Below the pieces are notes generated by a model that worked only from the letters and a program-made list of their open reading frames with translations, did no database searches and had not been told where the DNA came from. Positions 1 to 5,951 of a stretch of DNA of 9,662 bases are shown one piece after another. Both the position numbers and the translations under genes were made by a program. The stretch's first letter is position 1; each line of letters opens with the position of its first letter. The stretch comes from Candidatus Nanohalarchaeota archaeon (lineage in GTDB: Archaea; EX4484-52; B79-G9). Where the stretch lies: positions 1 to 9,662 of the forward strand of contig DAOVYR010000022.1 of the NCBI GenBank assembly GCA_030635525.1, written 5' to 3'.

Positions 1-17
1 ACACATAAAACCAATAA

Positions 18-992
18 TCAAACCGAATAAACCGTCTGCCTGACATCCAAAAGACTCGCCCTCCGACGAATTACCCCTTTCCGGGAAAGAACCTCAAGCG
101 CATACCTCACAGTCCTCTGGGGAAGATAACTCCTCGCAACAATCTCCTTCTGCGTCATCTCACCCTCAAAGCTAAGCACCTTATACACAAGTTTCGCACT
201 CGGCGACAAAGACCTCACCTTAACATGATTAACCTCAACCGACCGCTTACGAAGCCTCTCAACAATAGACTGCGAATTCTTAGGCTTCACAAACAGCGCA
301 GGATAAGAAGACCTGACAATCTCAACACAATCGCAATCAATCGCAATCCTCTCAACTCCGTCAACAACAACGCAAACAGACGACTTCGCCTCAAGCCCCG
401 AAATCCTTATCCGCGCACCACTTGAAACCACAATCGGCGCATACGACCTGCGCATAGACGACACAGGAGTAACCGTAAACACATCCGCATCACCGATAAC
501 CATCGGTCCCCCTGCAGACATCGCATAACCCGTAGACCCCGTAGGCGTAGACACAATCACACCATCAGCCGTATCCCGGAAAAAATACTCATCATCAATC
601 CCAAGAGCATACCGCATTAGCTCAGCACTCCTTCTCGGGAAAATCCCGATCTCATTCAGCGCAAAAGGGCTCACATGCCCATCAAAAGAAGCAACAAGCC
701 GCGCCCTCTCATCAACCGTAAACTCACCGCGAACCACAGTCTTGACAACCTCCTCACAATTCCCGCCATTCGCCTCTGAAAGCACACCTCCGCCAATCCC
801 AAGAACAGGCACCTGCCTCGACCCAAGCTCACGAAACACAGACAAGATAAAAGCATCATCACCGCAGGCAAAAATCATAGAAGAACCATCATACCTGCTC
901 CCAGACTCAAGACCGAACTCACCAAGCACAGCCCGTACCCTCTCCGCAACCTCAGAAGACCCCTTATCTTTAGCAGCCACAACACAATACAT
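18..992 (-). CDS. NAD kinase-fold protein fused to a C-terminal winged helix-turn-helix
   Basis: Residues 1-240 match the ATP-NAD kinase fold: a glycine/aspartate motif CGDD (43-46) where the family has GGDG, the LNE motif (Asn113-Glu114), and the well-kept TPTGSTGY...SAGGP segment (149-163) that binds NAD in this family. The usual NxGxxGFL stretch after the first motif is degraded (VLGIGGGVLSEA). Residues 262-324 form a separate wHTH domain (LSPSAKLVYKVL, then TQKEI, LPQRTVRYALEVL as the likely recognition helix, and a wing ending VRQTVYSV), like stand-alone archaeal wHTH regulators. About 324 aa, longer than ordinary archaeal NAD kinases because of this domain. An upstream in-frame GTG exists at 1001, but GAGGTG at 999-1004 is an SD six bases before the ATG at 992, so I chose the ATG. 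It is divergent from the NAD operon. It may phosphorylate NAD, or be a kinase-derived NAD(P)-sensing regulator. The fold is secure; catalysis and regulation are inferred. Confidence 0.85.
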   Translation of the reverse strand: MYCVVAAKDKGSSEVAERVRAVLGEFGLESGSRYDGSSMIFACGDDAFILSVFRELGSRQVPVLGIGGGVLSEANGGNCEEVVKTVVRGEFTVDERARLVASFDGHVSPFALNEIGIFPRRSAELMRYALGIDDEYFFRDTADGVIVSTPTGSTGYAMSAGGPMVIGDADVFTVTPVSSMRRSYAPIVVSSGARIRISGLEAKSSVCVVVDGVERIAIDCDCVEIVRSSYPALFVKPKNSQSIVERLRKRSVEVNHVKVRSLSPSAKLVYKVLSFEGEMTQKEIVARSYLPQRTVRYALEVLSRKGVIRRRASLLDVRQTVYSV

Positions 993-1028
993 AACATGCA
1001 CCTCAAATACACAACATACCCCGAAAAC

Positions 1029-1036
1029 TTATAAAC
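1029..1036 (-). promoter_or_regulatory. TATA box of the NAD kinase-like gene
   Basis: On the minus strand this reads GTTTATAA, an archaeal TATA-like box. A start site about 27 nt downstream would fall near 1006, giving a roughly 14-nt leader that just includes the SD at 999-1004. The palindrome at 1038-1058 abuts its upstream side, where TFB would contact the BRE. Confidence 0.5.
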
Positions 1037-1037
1037 T

Positions 1038-1058
1038 TTGCGGCAAATATTGCCGCAA
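1038..1058. promoter_or_regulatory. 21-bp palindrome, probable operator between nadK-like gene and nad operon
   Basis: Arms TTGCGGCAA and TTGCCGCAA are exact inverted repeats of 9 bp around the centre ATA. It lies in the 135-bp divergent intergenic region, directly beside the TATA box of the minus-strand gene and about 40 bp upstream of the nadC TATA box. Size and symmetry fit a dimeric wHTH protein. The obvious candidate ligand is the wHTH of the adjacent gene, giving autorepression and control of nadC; this is inference. It is GC-rich in an AT-rich spacer, which makes chance less likely. Confidence 0.6.
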
Positions 1059-1096
1059 CACCCAAAACAAGACAAATAATTGCCCCATCAAAATCC

Positions 1097-1104
1097 TTTA
1101 TTAA
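1097..1104 (+). promoter_or_regulatory. TATA box of the NAD operon; nadC probably leaderless
   Basis: TTTATTAA is centred about 27 bp before the ATG at 1128, the distance expected between an archaeal TATA box and the transcription start. No SD precedes that ATG, which together suggests a leaderless mRNA beginning at or near the start codon. Confidence 0.5.
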
Positions 1105-1127
1105 TCCACATCAACAAAACACATGAA

Positions 1128-2027
1128 ATGAACAAAAACATCCAAATACTCATAAAAACAGCCCTAAAAGAAGACATCGGCCCGGGCGACATAACAACAG
1201 AAGCAACACTAAAAAAAGACAAGACAATAGAAGCGCACATAACATCAAACCAGGACGGCACCCTGTGCGGCATAGACATCGCAAAAAAAGTATTCGAAAC
1301 CCTCGACAAAAACATAGCATTCAAAAAGCAGGCAAATGACACAGAAAAAATAAAAGCCAACCAGACAATCGCAAAACTCAAAGGAAGCGCAAAAAAAATA
1401 CTCGCAGGCGAAAGAACAGCCCTGAACTTCCTCGGCCACCTCACAGGAATAGCAACCCAAACATCAAAATATGCAGAACAATGCAAAAACGCAGAACTTC
1501 TCGACACAAGAAAAACAACCCCGTGCCTGAGAACCCTCGAAAAATACGCAGTAAGATGTGGTGGCGGCAAAAATCACCGCATGGGCCTCTATGACATGAT
1601 CCTAATAAAAGACAACCACATAAAAGCCGCAGGAAGCATAGAAAACGCACTAATGCTCGTAAGCAAACAAAACATAACCTCAAGCGGGGAGGGTGGGGGC
1701 TCGAGGACGGACACCACCAAACACAAATGGGGGAATATTTTATACCACAACAAAGAAATAGAACTGGAATGCAAAACACTAGACGAAATAAAAGAAGCCC
1801 TGAAAGCCAAAACCCCACCGGACATAATCATGCTGGACAACATGACAATACCCCAAATAAAAAAAGCAATAGCAATCATCAACAAAAAAACCAAAACAGA
1901 AATCTCAGGCGGAATCACCCTAAACAACATAAAACAAATAGACGCACTCAAACCGGACTACATATCCACAAGCAAAATCACAGTATCCGCCCCGCACCAC
2001 GATTACTCAATGAACATAGAGATATGA
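1128..2027 (+). CDS. nadC: Quinolinate phosphoribosyltransferase (carboxylating)
   Basis: Converts quinolinate and PRPP to nicotinate mononucleotide, CO2 and PPi. Family motifs are in order: EDIGPGDITT (15-24), GERTALNFLGHLTGIAT (94-110), DTRKTTP (126-132), LEKYAVRCGGGKNHRMGLYD (137-156), LIKDNH (159-164), IIMLDNM (233-239) and a C-terminal EISGGI (258-263). About 299 aa, slightly longer than usual because of an insert at about 183-208 (separate entry). The usual Gly of TTPGLR is Cys133 here, otherwise the active site looks intact. A longer frame from ATG 1080 would add 16 residues with no counterpart in the family, and the TATA spacing supports ATG 1128. First gene of the operon; nadX follows after 4 bp. 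Three bases upstream the string ATGAAATGA forms a two-codon ORF whose stop overlaps this start. Confidence 0.93.
   Translation: MNKNIQILIKTALKEDIGPGDITTEATLKKDKTIEAHITSNQDGTLCGIDIAKKVFETLDKNIAFKKQANDTEKIKANQTIAKLKGSAKKILAGERTALNFLGHLTGIATQTSKYAEQCKNAELLDTRKTTPCLRTLEKYAVRCGGGKNHRMGLYDMILIKDNHIKAAGSIENALMLVSKQNITSSGEGGGSRTDTTKHKWGNILYHNKEIELECKTLDEIKEALKAKTPPDIIMLDNMTIPQIKKAIAIINKKTKTEISGGITLNNIKQIDALKPDYISTSKITVSAPHHDYSMNIEI
1674..1751 (+). other. G-rich in-frame insertion within nadC
   Basis: Codons 183-208 interrupt the usually short link between the helix after LIKDNH and the strand IELEC. The peptide is glycine- and serine-rich (SSGEGGGSR, then TDTTKHKWGN). The DNA has G-runs of 4, 3 and 5 at 1686-1699 and another of 5 at 1729-1733 in a strand otherwise almost free of G-runs. 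The frame is kept, so the protein is probably functional, with a flexible loop on the barrel face away from the active site. No clear terminal repeats or target duplication seen. Confidence 0.5.
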
Positions 2028-2031
2028 TACC

Positions 2032-2835
2032 ATGCTAAAAATAGGACTGGTAGGCTGCGGAGCAATCGGAACAATACTCGCAAAATCCATAGACAAAAAC
2101 CCAAAAGCACAAATAGTCGCCCTAAACGACATAGACGAAACAAAACCAGAAAACCTGAAAAACACCCTTCGCACATCCAATCCCAAAATCACCACAATAG
2201 ACCAACTAACAGACGCATCAGACCTCATCATAGAATGCGCGCACAAAAACGCAGTAAAAAAAATAGCAACAACAGCCCTCAACAAAAAAAAAGACATACT
2301 GATAATGAGCGTAAGCGCCCTGATAGAAAACCCGGACCTATTTGAACTCGCAAAAAAAAACAACGCCACAATCCACATACCCTCAGGCGCAATCGCAGGA
2401 ATAGACGCCCTAAAAGCAGGCCTGCAAAACAACATAAAATCAGTCACACTAACCACAACAAAACCCAAAGAAACCCTCAAGGCTGCCCCATACATAAAAG
2501 AAAACAAAATAAGCATAGAAAAAATCAAAGAAAAGACAACAATATTCGAAGGCAACGTATTTGAAGCAACCAAAGGCTTCCCCGAAAACATAAACATCTC
2601 AGCAACACTGGCACTCGCAGGCATAGGCCCGGAAAAAACAAAAGTAAAAATAATCGCAGACCCGGAATCAAAAACCAACATCCACGAACTAAAAATCATA
2701 GGCGACTTCGGCGAGATAACAACCATCACAAAAAACACACCATGCCCCGAAAACCCTAAAACAAGCTACCTCGCAGCCCTATCAGCAATAGCAAAAATAA
2801 AAGACATAACAGGATCCACAAAAATCGGAACGTGA
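2032..2835 (+). CDS. nadX: L-aspartate dehydrogenase (NadB replacement)
   Basis: NAD(P)-dependent oxidation of L-aspartate to iminoaspartate, the substrate NadA condenses with dihydroxyacetone phosphate to make quinolinate. The Rossmann motif GCGAIG is at 8-13. Family signatures follow: IMSVSAL (91-97), PSGAIAGIDAL (117-127), GFPENINI (182-189), the probable catalytic His218 in NIHEL, and a C-terminal NPKTSYLAALSAIA (241-254). The length of 267 aa is normal. It begins 4 bp after nadC stops, so the two are presumably co-transcribed. Pairing with nadC, with no nadB or nadA visible, is a known archaeal and thermophile arrangement; nadA must be encoded elsewhere if the pathway is complete. Confidence 0.92.
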   Translation: MLKIGLVGCGAIGTILAKSIDKNPKAQIVALNDIDETKPENLKNTLRTSNPKITTIDQLTDASDLIIECAHKNAVKKIATTALNKKKDILIMSVSALIENPDLFELAKKNNATIHIPSGAIAGIDALKAGLQNNIKSVTLTTTKPKETLKAAPYIKENKISIEKIKEKTTIFEGNVFEATKGFPENINISATLALAGIGPEKTKVKIIADPESKTNIHELKIIGDFGEITTITKNTPCPENPKTSYLAALSAIAKIKDITGSTKIGT

Positions 2836-2840
2836 GCACC

Positions 2841-3611
2841 ATGAAAACCCTGGAAATAGACGAAAAAGCAGTAGAAAAAAAAATAACAGACTTCATAGAA
2901 CAAAAAACAAAAGGATTCAACGGCATAGTAATCGGTCTCTCGGGAGGGATTGACTCCGCCCTCTGCGCAACACTCGCAACAAAAGCGCTCGGAAAAGACA
3001 AAGTACACGCACTCATGCTGCCATGCACAACCACAAGCGCACAGGACACAGAAGACGCAAAAGAACTCGCAGACCACCTCAAAATAAAACACAAGACAAT
3101 CAACATCAAAGAAATCTACAACACAATAAAAGCCCACTCATTCACAGATGACAAAAAAGCACACGGAAACATAATGGCACGCATAAGGATGATACTCCTG
3201 CGCGACTATGCGCACTCAAAAAACCTCATCGTCCTCGGCACCGGCAACAAATCCGAACTCATGATCGGCTACTTCACAAAAAACGGCGACAGCGGCGTAG
3301 ACATCCTGCCACTCGGCGACCTCTACAAAACACAAGTAAGAGCACTCGCAAAACACCAGGACATAGACAAAAAAATCATAGAAAAACCACCAAGCGCAGG
3401 TCTCTGGGAAGGCCAGACCGACGAAGACGAAATAGGCATCACCTACGAAACCCTGGACATAATTCTTTCATCACTTGAACAAAACATCCGAAAAGAAGAT
3501 ATATCAAAACAAGAAAACATAGACATAACCACAACCAACAAAATAAAACACCAGATAGAAAACTCAAAACACAAAACAGACCCGACACCATACCCGAAAG
3601 TGAGACAATGA
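2841..3611 (+). CDS. nadE: NAD synthetase, ammonia-dependent type
   Basis: Amidates nicotinate adenine dinucleotide to NAD using ATP, the last step of synthesis. The PP-loop GLSGGIDSA (32-40) binds ATP. GTGNKSELMIGYFTKNGDSG and the following LPLGDLYKTQVRALA are the NaAD-binding and dimer segments of the family, and KPPSAGLWEGQTDEDEIG is the typical loop near the C-terminus. About 256 aa with no glutaminase domain, so it should use ammonia directly. Start choice: GTG at 2832 overlaps the nadX stop as GTGA but has no SD. ATG at 2841 is preceded by GTGAG at good spacing, so I chose it; the difference is three residues. Its stop overlaps the nadM start as ATGA, implying coupled translation. Confidence 0.93.
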   Translation: MKTLEIDEKAVEKKITDFIEQKTKGFNGIVIGLSGGIDSALCATLATKALGKDKVHALMLPCTTTSAQDTEDAKELADHLKIKHKTINIKEIYNTIKAHSFTDDKKAHGNIMARIRMILLRDYAHSKNLIVLGTGNKSELMIGYFTKNGDSGVDILPLGDLYKTQVRALAKHQDIDKKIIEKPPSAGLWEGQTDEDEIGITYETLDIILSSLEQNIRKEDISKQENIDITTTNKIKHQIENSKHKTDPTPYPKVRQ

Positions 3612-4213
3612 CACAAGCCATATTCATAGGACGATTCCAGCCATTCCACAAAGGGCACCTAAAAGCAGTCACAGACATCCTAAAAGAACATGACACAATC
3701 ATCATCTGCATAGGCAGCGCACAGGAAGCCAGAACAGAACAAAACCCCCTATCATACAAACAAAGAAAAGAAATGATAACATACGCCATAAATGACGCAA
3801 ACATCCCAAAAAAAAGATACAGTATCATAGCAATAACAGACATAAACAACGACGACCTGTGGGTCGGCCACGTCGGGAAACACTGCCCGAAATTCGACAT
3901 AGTATACACAGGCAACCCCCACGTAAAAAAACTATTCAAAAGAAGCGGCTATAAAGTAAAAGACATAGCACAATACAAAGACATAAACTCAAGCACAATA
4001 AGAAAAAGAATTATACAAGACATGGAATGGAAAAAATACATACCAAACGCAGTCGCATACTATCTCGACGACATAGGCTTCGAAAAACTAATAAAAATGA
4101 CAAAAAGCAGCAAGGAACTGACCGGCAAAAAGGAACACGACGAGACACATAACAAAAAATACAAAGAACCTAATATAAACATCTCAATAAAAAATCATGA
4201 AAATCCGGATTAG
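3608..4213 (+). CDS. nadM: Nicotinamide/nicotinate mononucleotide adenylyltransferase, archaeal NadM type
   Basis: Transfers AMP from ATP to NMN or NaMN to give NAD or NaAD. GRFQPFHKGH (8-17) is the nucleotidyltransferase HxGH motif in its NadM form. DINSSTIRKRI near residues 128-138 is the equivalent of the ISSTxxR triphosphate-binding motif. The start ATG overlaps the nadE stop and has GTGAG upstream. The protein is 201 aa, while the family is usually about 170-180. The last 35 or so residues (after KLIKMTKSS) are a charged K/N/E-rich tail with no motif I recognise, probably disordered. Last gene of the NAD operon, ending convergently with the gene at 4266-4547. Confidence 0.93.
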   Translation: MTQAIFIGRFQPFHKGHLKAVTDILKEHDTIIICIGSAQEARTEQNPLSYKQRKEMITYAINDANIPKKRYSIIAITDINNDDLWVGHVGKHCPKFDIVYTGNPHVKKLFKRSGYKVKDIAQYKDINSSTIRKRIIQDMEWKKYIPNAVAYYLDDIGFEKLIKMTKSSKELTGKKEHDETHNKKYKEPNINISIKNHENPD

Positions 4214-4231
4214 AATGAAGGATTTCCAAGC

Positions 4232-4263
4232 TTTTTATCGCATATAATTTACAACGATAAAAA
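4232..4263. terminator. Dyad between convergent genes, probable bidirectional terminator
   Basis: Arms TTTTTATCG (4232-4240) and CGATAAAAA (4255-4263) are exact inverted repeats of 9 bp around a 14-nt loop. Each strand therefore presents a TTTTT tract soon after its gene ends (nadM stop at 4213, opposing stop at 4266). Archaeal termination depends mainly on such non-template T-tracts, so both directions could use it. Confidence 0.5.
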
Positions 4264-4265
4264 CC

Positions 4266-4547
4266 TCAAACCCCGAAAAGAAACACATAAGCCGCAATAA
4301 TCAAAACAATAACCAGAACAACAATCTCCACAACCAGCTTATTACCCTTTATCTTATCTAAAACACCACCACCACTAACCGGAAGCGGCTGCTGCATCGA
4401 ACGAGCACCACGATTCATCTCAGAAGCAACCTTATCAACAATTGATGCATCATACCCTTTGGACGCAAGCGCCTGCTTAACAGACTCTACCGAGTACCCA
4501 CTACGAAGATTCTGTCTCACATAATTAGATATTTGCTTATCGACCAT
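4266..4547 (-). CDS. Small tail-anchored protein with helical (UBA-like) N-terminal domain
   Basis: A 93-aa protein. Residues 1-45 form a predicted short helical domain with the pattern ISNYVRQNLRSGYSVESVKQ followed by ALASKGYDASIVDKVA, typical of small UBA-like modules often found before membrane segments in DPANN and Altiarchaeota proteins. A polar linker (about 46-67) precedes one hydrophobic segment (about 70-91, LVVEIVVLVIVLIIAAYVFLFGV) that reaches the C-terminus, so it is probably a tail anchor with the helical domain in the cytoplasm. Function unknown. It lies downstream of and co-directional with minD, but a terminator-like hairpin and its own TATA box separate them. A partner role with MinD at the membrane is only a guess. 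Confidence 0.75.
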   Translation of the reverse strand: MVDKQISNYVRQNLRSGYSVESVKQALASKGYDASIVDKVASEMNRGARSMQQPLPVSGGGVLDKIKGNKLVVEIVVLVIVLIIAAYVFLFGV

Positions 4548-4568
4548 AATATTATCCTAGTCTTCCAC

Positions 4569-4579
4569 ATATATATATA
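4569..4579 (-). promoter_or_regulatory. TATA box for the tail-anchored protein gene
   Basis: An alternating AT run of 11 bp centred about 27 bp before the ATG at 4547, which suggests a leaderless or nearly leaderless mRNA. Confidence 0.45.
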
Positions 4580-4591
4580 GATTATAGAAAT

Positions 4592-4622
4592 CAAAAAAAC
4601 AAAAAAAGAGGGGGAAAACCCC
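4592..4622 (-). terminator. Hairpin plus T-tracts after minD
   Basis: On the minus strand, just after the minD stop, GGGG-TTTT-CCCCC (4622-4610) is followed by two seven-T runs separated by one G (4608-4593). It looks like an intrinsic-style terminator, and in archaea the T-tracts alone would favour release. Confidence 0.65.
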
Positions 4623-4633
4623 AACTTATCAAA

Positions 4634-5410
4634 TCATCGCTTTAAAAACCCGAAAATCTTCGAAATAAAAGAAGGACCCTTCGGTGCCGTCGGCGCCTGG
4701 TAATCAACACCAACAAGAGTCGCAGCCAGCCTCTTCAACTCAATCGAAGATGCTGAATTCGGCGCATAAGAAACAATCGGCGACTTCGCAGCAAGACTAT
4801 CAAGCATAGTCTTATCTTCCGGAATCTTGGAAATCACAGGATACCCCAAGAGAGACTCAACATCAGAAACAGAAAGCTCTGACTTAGTTCCCTTCACCCG
4901 GTTCAGGACAACACCAAGAACATGCGTCCCCATCTCCTCAGCAAGCTTAATTGCCTTCAATGCATCTGTAACCGAAGGCAGTTCCGGATTCGTAACAACA
5001 AGCAACTCATCTGCAGACTCAATGCCCGCAACAGACTCGCGCCCAAGACCTGCCGCAGAATCAAGGAATACAACATCATGATCACCGACAAGGTCAAGAA
5101 CAACCTTATTCAAATCCTTTGGATTCGTACTCTTCAGGTCCGCCATAGAAATACCGGCAGGAATCACTTTGAGACCGGATGGATGCACATATATTGCCTC
5201 ATCAATGTAAGCCTCACCTTTCAGAACATCATGCAATGTCTTTGGATACAAAGGCACACCAAGATGAAAACCAAGATTAGGCGTTGTCAGATTAGTATCC
5301 ATCACAAGCGCCCTCTGACCAAACTCCGTCAGTGAAGAACCTAAATTCGAAGTAACTGTTGTTTTACCTACACCGCCTTTTCCAGACGCAACCGCAATAA
5401 CTCTTGTCAA
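4634..5410 (-). CDS. minD: MinD/ParA-family ATPase
   Basis: Deviant Walker A SGKGGVGKTT (9-18) with the signature lysine, the switch region MDTNLTTPNLGFHLG (37-51) where most relatives have DxDLxxxN, and Walker B VVFLDSAAG. 258 aa, typical for archaeal MinD. The C-terminal ISKIFGFLKR is a short basic amphipathic helix like the MinD membrane-targeting sequence, so reversible ATP-dependent membrane binding is likely. Archaeal homologues position cell-surface structures or other cargo rather than FtsZ rings, and no MinC or MinE is nearby. The start codon is TTG, supported by the strong SD GGTGAT (5419-5414) three bases upstream. The cargo is unknown. Confidence 0.88.
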   Translation of the reverse strand: MTRVIAVASGKGGVGKTTVTSNLGSSLTEFGQRALVMDTNLTTPNLGFHLGVPLYPKTLHDVLKGEAYIDEAIYVHPSGLKVIPAGISMADLKSTNPKDLNKVVLDLVGDHDVVFLDSAAGLGRESVAGIESADELLVVTNPELPSVTDALKAIKLAEEMGTHVLGVVLNRVKGTKSELSVSDVESLLGYPVISKIPEDKTMLDSLAAKSPIVSYAPNSASSIELKRLAATLVGVDYQAPTAPKGPSFISKIFGFLKR

Positions 5411-5510
5411 AATATCACCCGCTTCTATTATATTTTTTCATATAGATTTCAAATATACCTATTATCATATATCGATATATCAAAACAAATATTAATACCT
5501 ATTATTATAC
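5411..5510. promoter_or_regulatory. AT-rich minD upstream region with palindrome and direct repeats
   Basis: It contains the minD SD (GGTGAT on the minus strand, 5419-5414), an exact 14-bp palindrome ATATATCGATATAT (5467-5480), and two near-identical direct repeats TACCTATTATCATA (5456-5469) and TACCTATTATTATA (5496-5509), 40 bp apart. Several TATA-like strings make the exact minD promoter unclear. The repeats could be regulator sites or low-complexity chance. Confidence 0.35.
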
Positions 5511-5517
5511 TACAATC

Positions 5518-5526
5518 CTTTATATG
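5518..5526 (+). promoter_or_regulatory. Possible plus-strand TATA box
   Basis: CTTTATATG in a suitable context would start transcription near 5549. No long gene follows, only very short or broken frames, so if active it drives a small RNA or a tiny peptide mRNA. Confidence 0.25.
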
Positions 5527-5616
5527 TTTAACCATTAACCAATAACATGGTATCCCATCTGTAACGATTAACCTGTAAAAAAAAGAGAGGTTGCATAACT
5601 ATTGAGAATTATAAGT

Positions 5617-5670
5617 ATGGCTATTGATTTTGATATCGTCAAACGGCTAACTTTTTATGGTTATGAATAA
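5617..5670 (+). CDS. Very short ORF, doubtful
   Basis: ATG to TAA encoding MAIDFDIVKRLTFYGYE (17 aa). GAGAGG lies at 5584-5589, too far to be a good SD. The end overlaps the start of the broken frame at 5657 in another frame, so it may be the N-terminal piece of the same decayed gene joined by a frameshift. Weak support. Confidence 0.2.
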   Translation: MAIDFDIVKRLTFYGYE

Positions 5671-5689
5671 GCATGAATCACCCGAGGTT

Positions 5690-5773
5690 GATGATTTTGA
5701 GCATCAGCTCAAAAGCTTCGAACGCCAGTGAGATGATTTTGAGCATCAACTCAAAAGCCTATATGAGAATCCG
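5690..5773 (+). repeat. Two tandem 42-bp units with hairpin-forming cores
   Basis: The first 27 bases of each unit (5690-5716 and 5732-5758) are identical except for one base, CAG versus CAA, which is synonymous in the frame encoding DDFEHQLKS. The period is exactly 42 bp (14 codons). Each core contains an inverted repeat, TTTTGAG(C) against (G)CTCAAAA, around a short loop; the single difference removes one pair in the second copy. It could be a decaying protein repeat or a small duplicated structural element. Confidence 0.6.
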
Positions 5774-5892
5774 CATACAATTGAAATATTAGCAGATTCA
5801 CTATATTTTGGCTGAAAATCACTAAACGATGTCAGCAACTCTCTTGAACATGACTTGCGCAACAGCACCAAAAAAACAAAAACACCACAACA

Positions 5893-5900
5893 TTTAAATA
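5893..5900 (+). promoter_or_regulatory. TATA box for the membrane microprotein
   Basis: TTTAAATA is a classical archaeal TATA box. A start near 5924 would leave a leader of about 28 nt before the ATG at 5952, with GGTAAT at 5943-5948 as a possible imperfect SD. Confidence 0.5.
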
Positions 5901-5951
5901 AATCACCCAACATAAAGACTAAATTAGTTTGATTGAAAGCACGGTAATCAT

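Larger units (their letters stand above)
5657..5947 (+). pseudogene. Reading frame interrupted by three in-frame TGA codons
   Basis: From ATG 5657 to TAA 5945-5947 the frame is interrupted only by TGA at 5729, 5813 and 5930. Peptide pieces include NKHESPEVDDFEHQLKSFE, then a second DDFEHQLKS, then LYENPHTIEILADSLYFG, then KSLNDVSNSLEHDL: acidic, helical in character, of no family I know. TGA is the normal stop of the flanking genes (nadC, nadX, nadE, nadM's partner overlaps, leuB) and TGG encodes Trp in them, so general recoding is unlikely. A decayed or foreign gene, possibly with TGG changed to TGA, is the simplest reading. The last third overlaps a promoter and is probably non-coding. Confidence 0.3.

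Noticed and set aside
1674..1751. Mini-intein or insertion sequence in nadC
   Set aside because: Far too short, with no splicing residues, terminal inverted repeats or target duplication.
1088..1951. Long antisense open frames opposite nadC and similarly opposite nadX, nadE, leuC, leuD and leuB
   Set aside because: They are by-products of the strand bias, which removes stop codons from the opposite strand; they are hydrophobic and low in complexity, and the sense frames carry clear enzyme motifs.
5712..5730. TTCGAAC, like a tRNA T-loop
   Set aside because: No acceptor stem, D-arm or anticodon arm can be folded around it.
5684..5760. C/D box guide RNA, from the repeated TGATGATTTTGAG and GATGATT strings
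   Set aside because: The C-box first base is wrong and no CTGA D-box lies at the right distance; the nearest is beyond 5810.
5690..5773. CRISPR-like array
   Set aside because: Only two units, 42-bp period with no proper spacers, and no cas genes nearby.
5657..5947. General reassignment of TGA to an amino acid in this organism
   Set aside because: TGA ends nadC, nadX, nadE, leuB and the minus-strand kinase-like gene at the expected lengths, and TGG is used for Trp in nadC, nadE and leuC.
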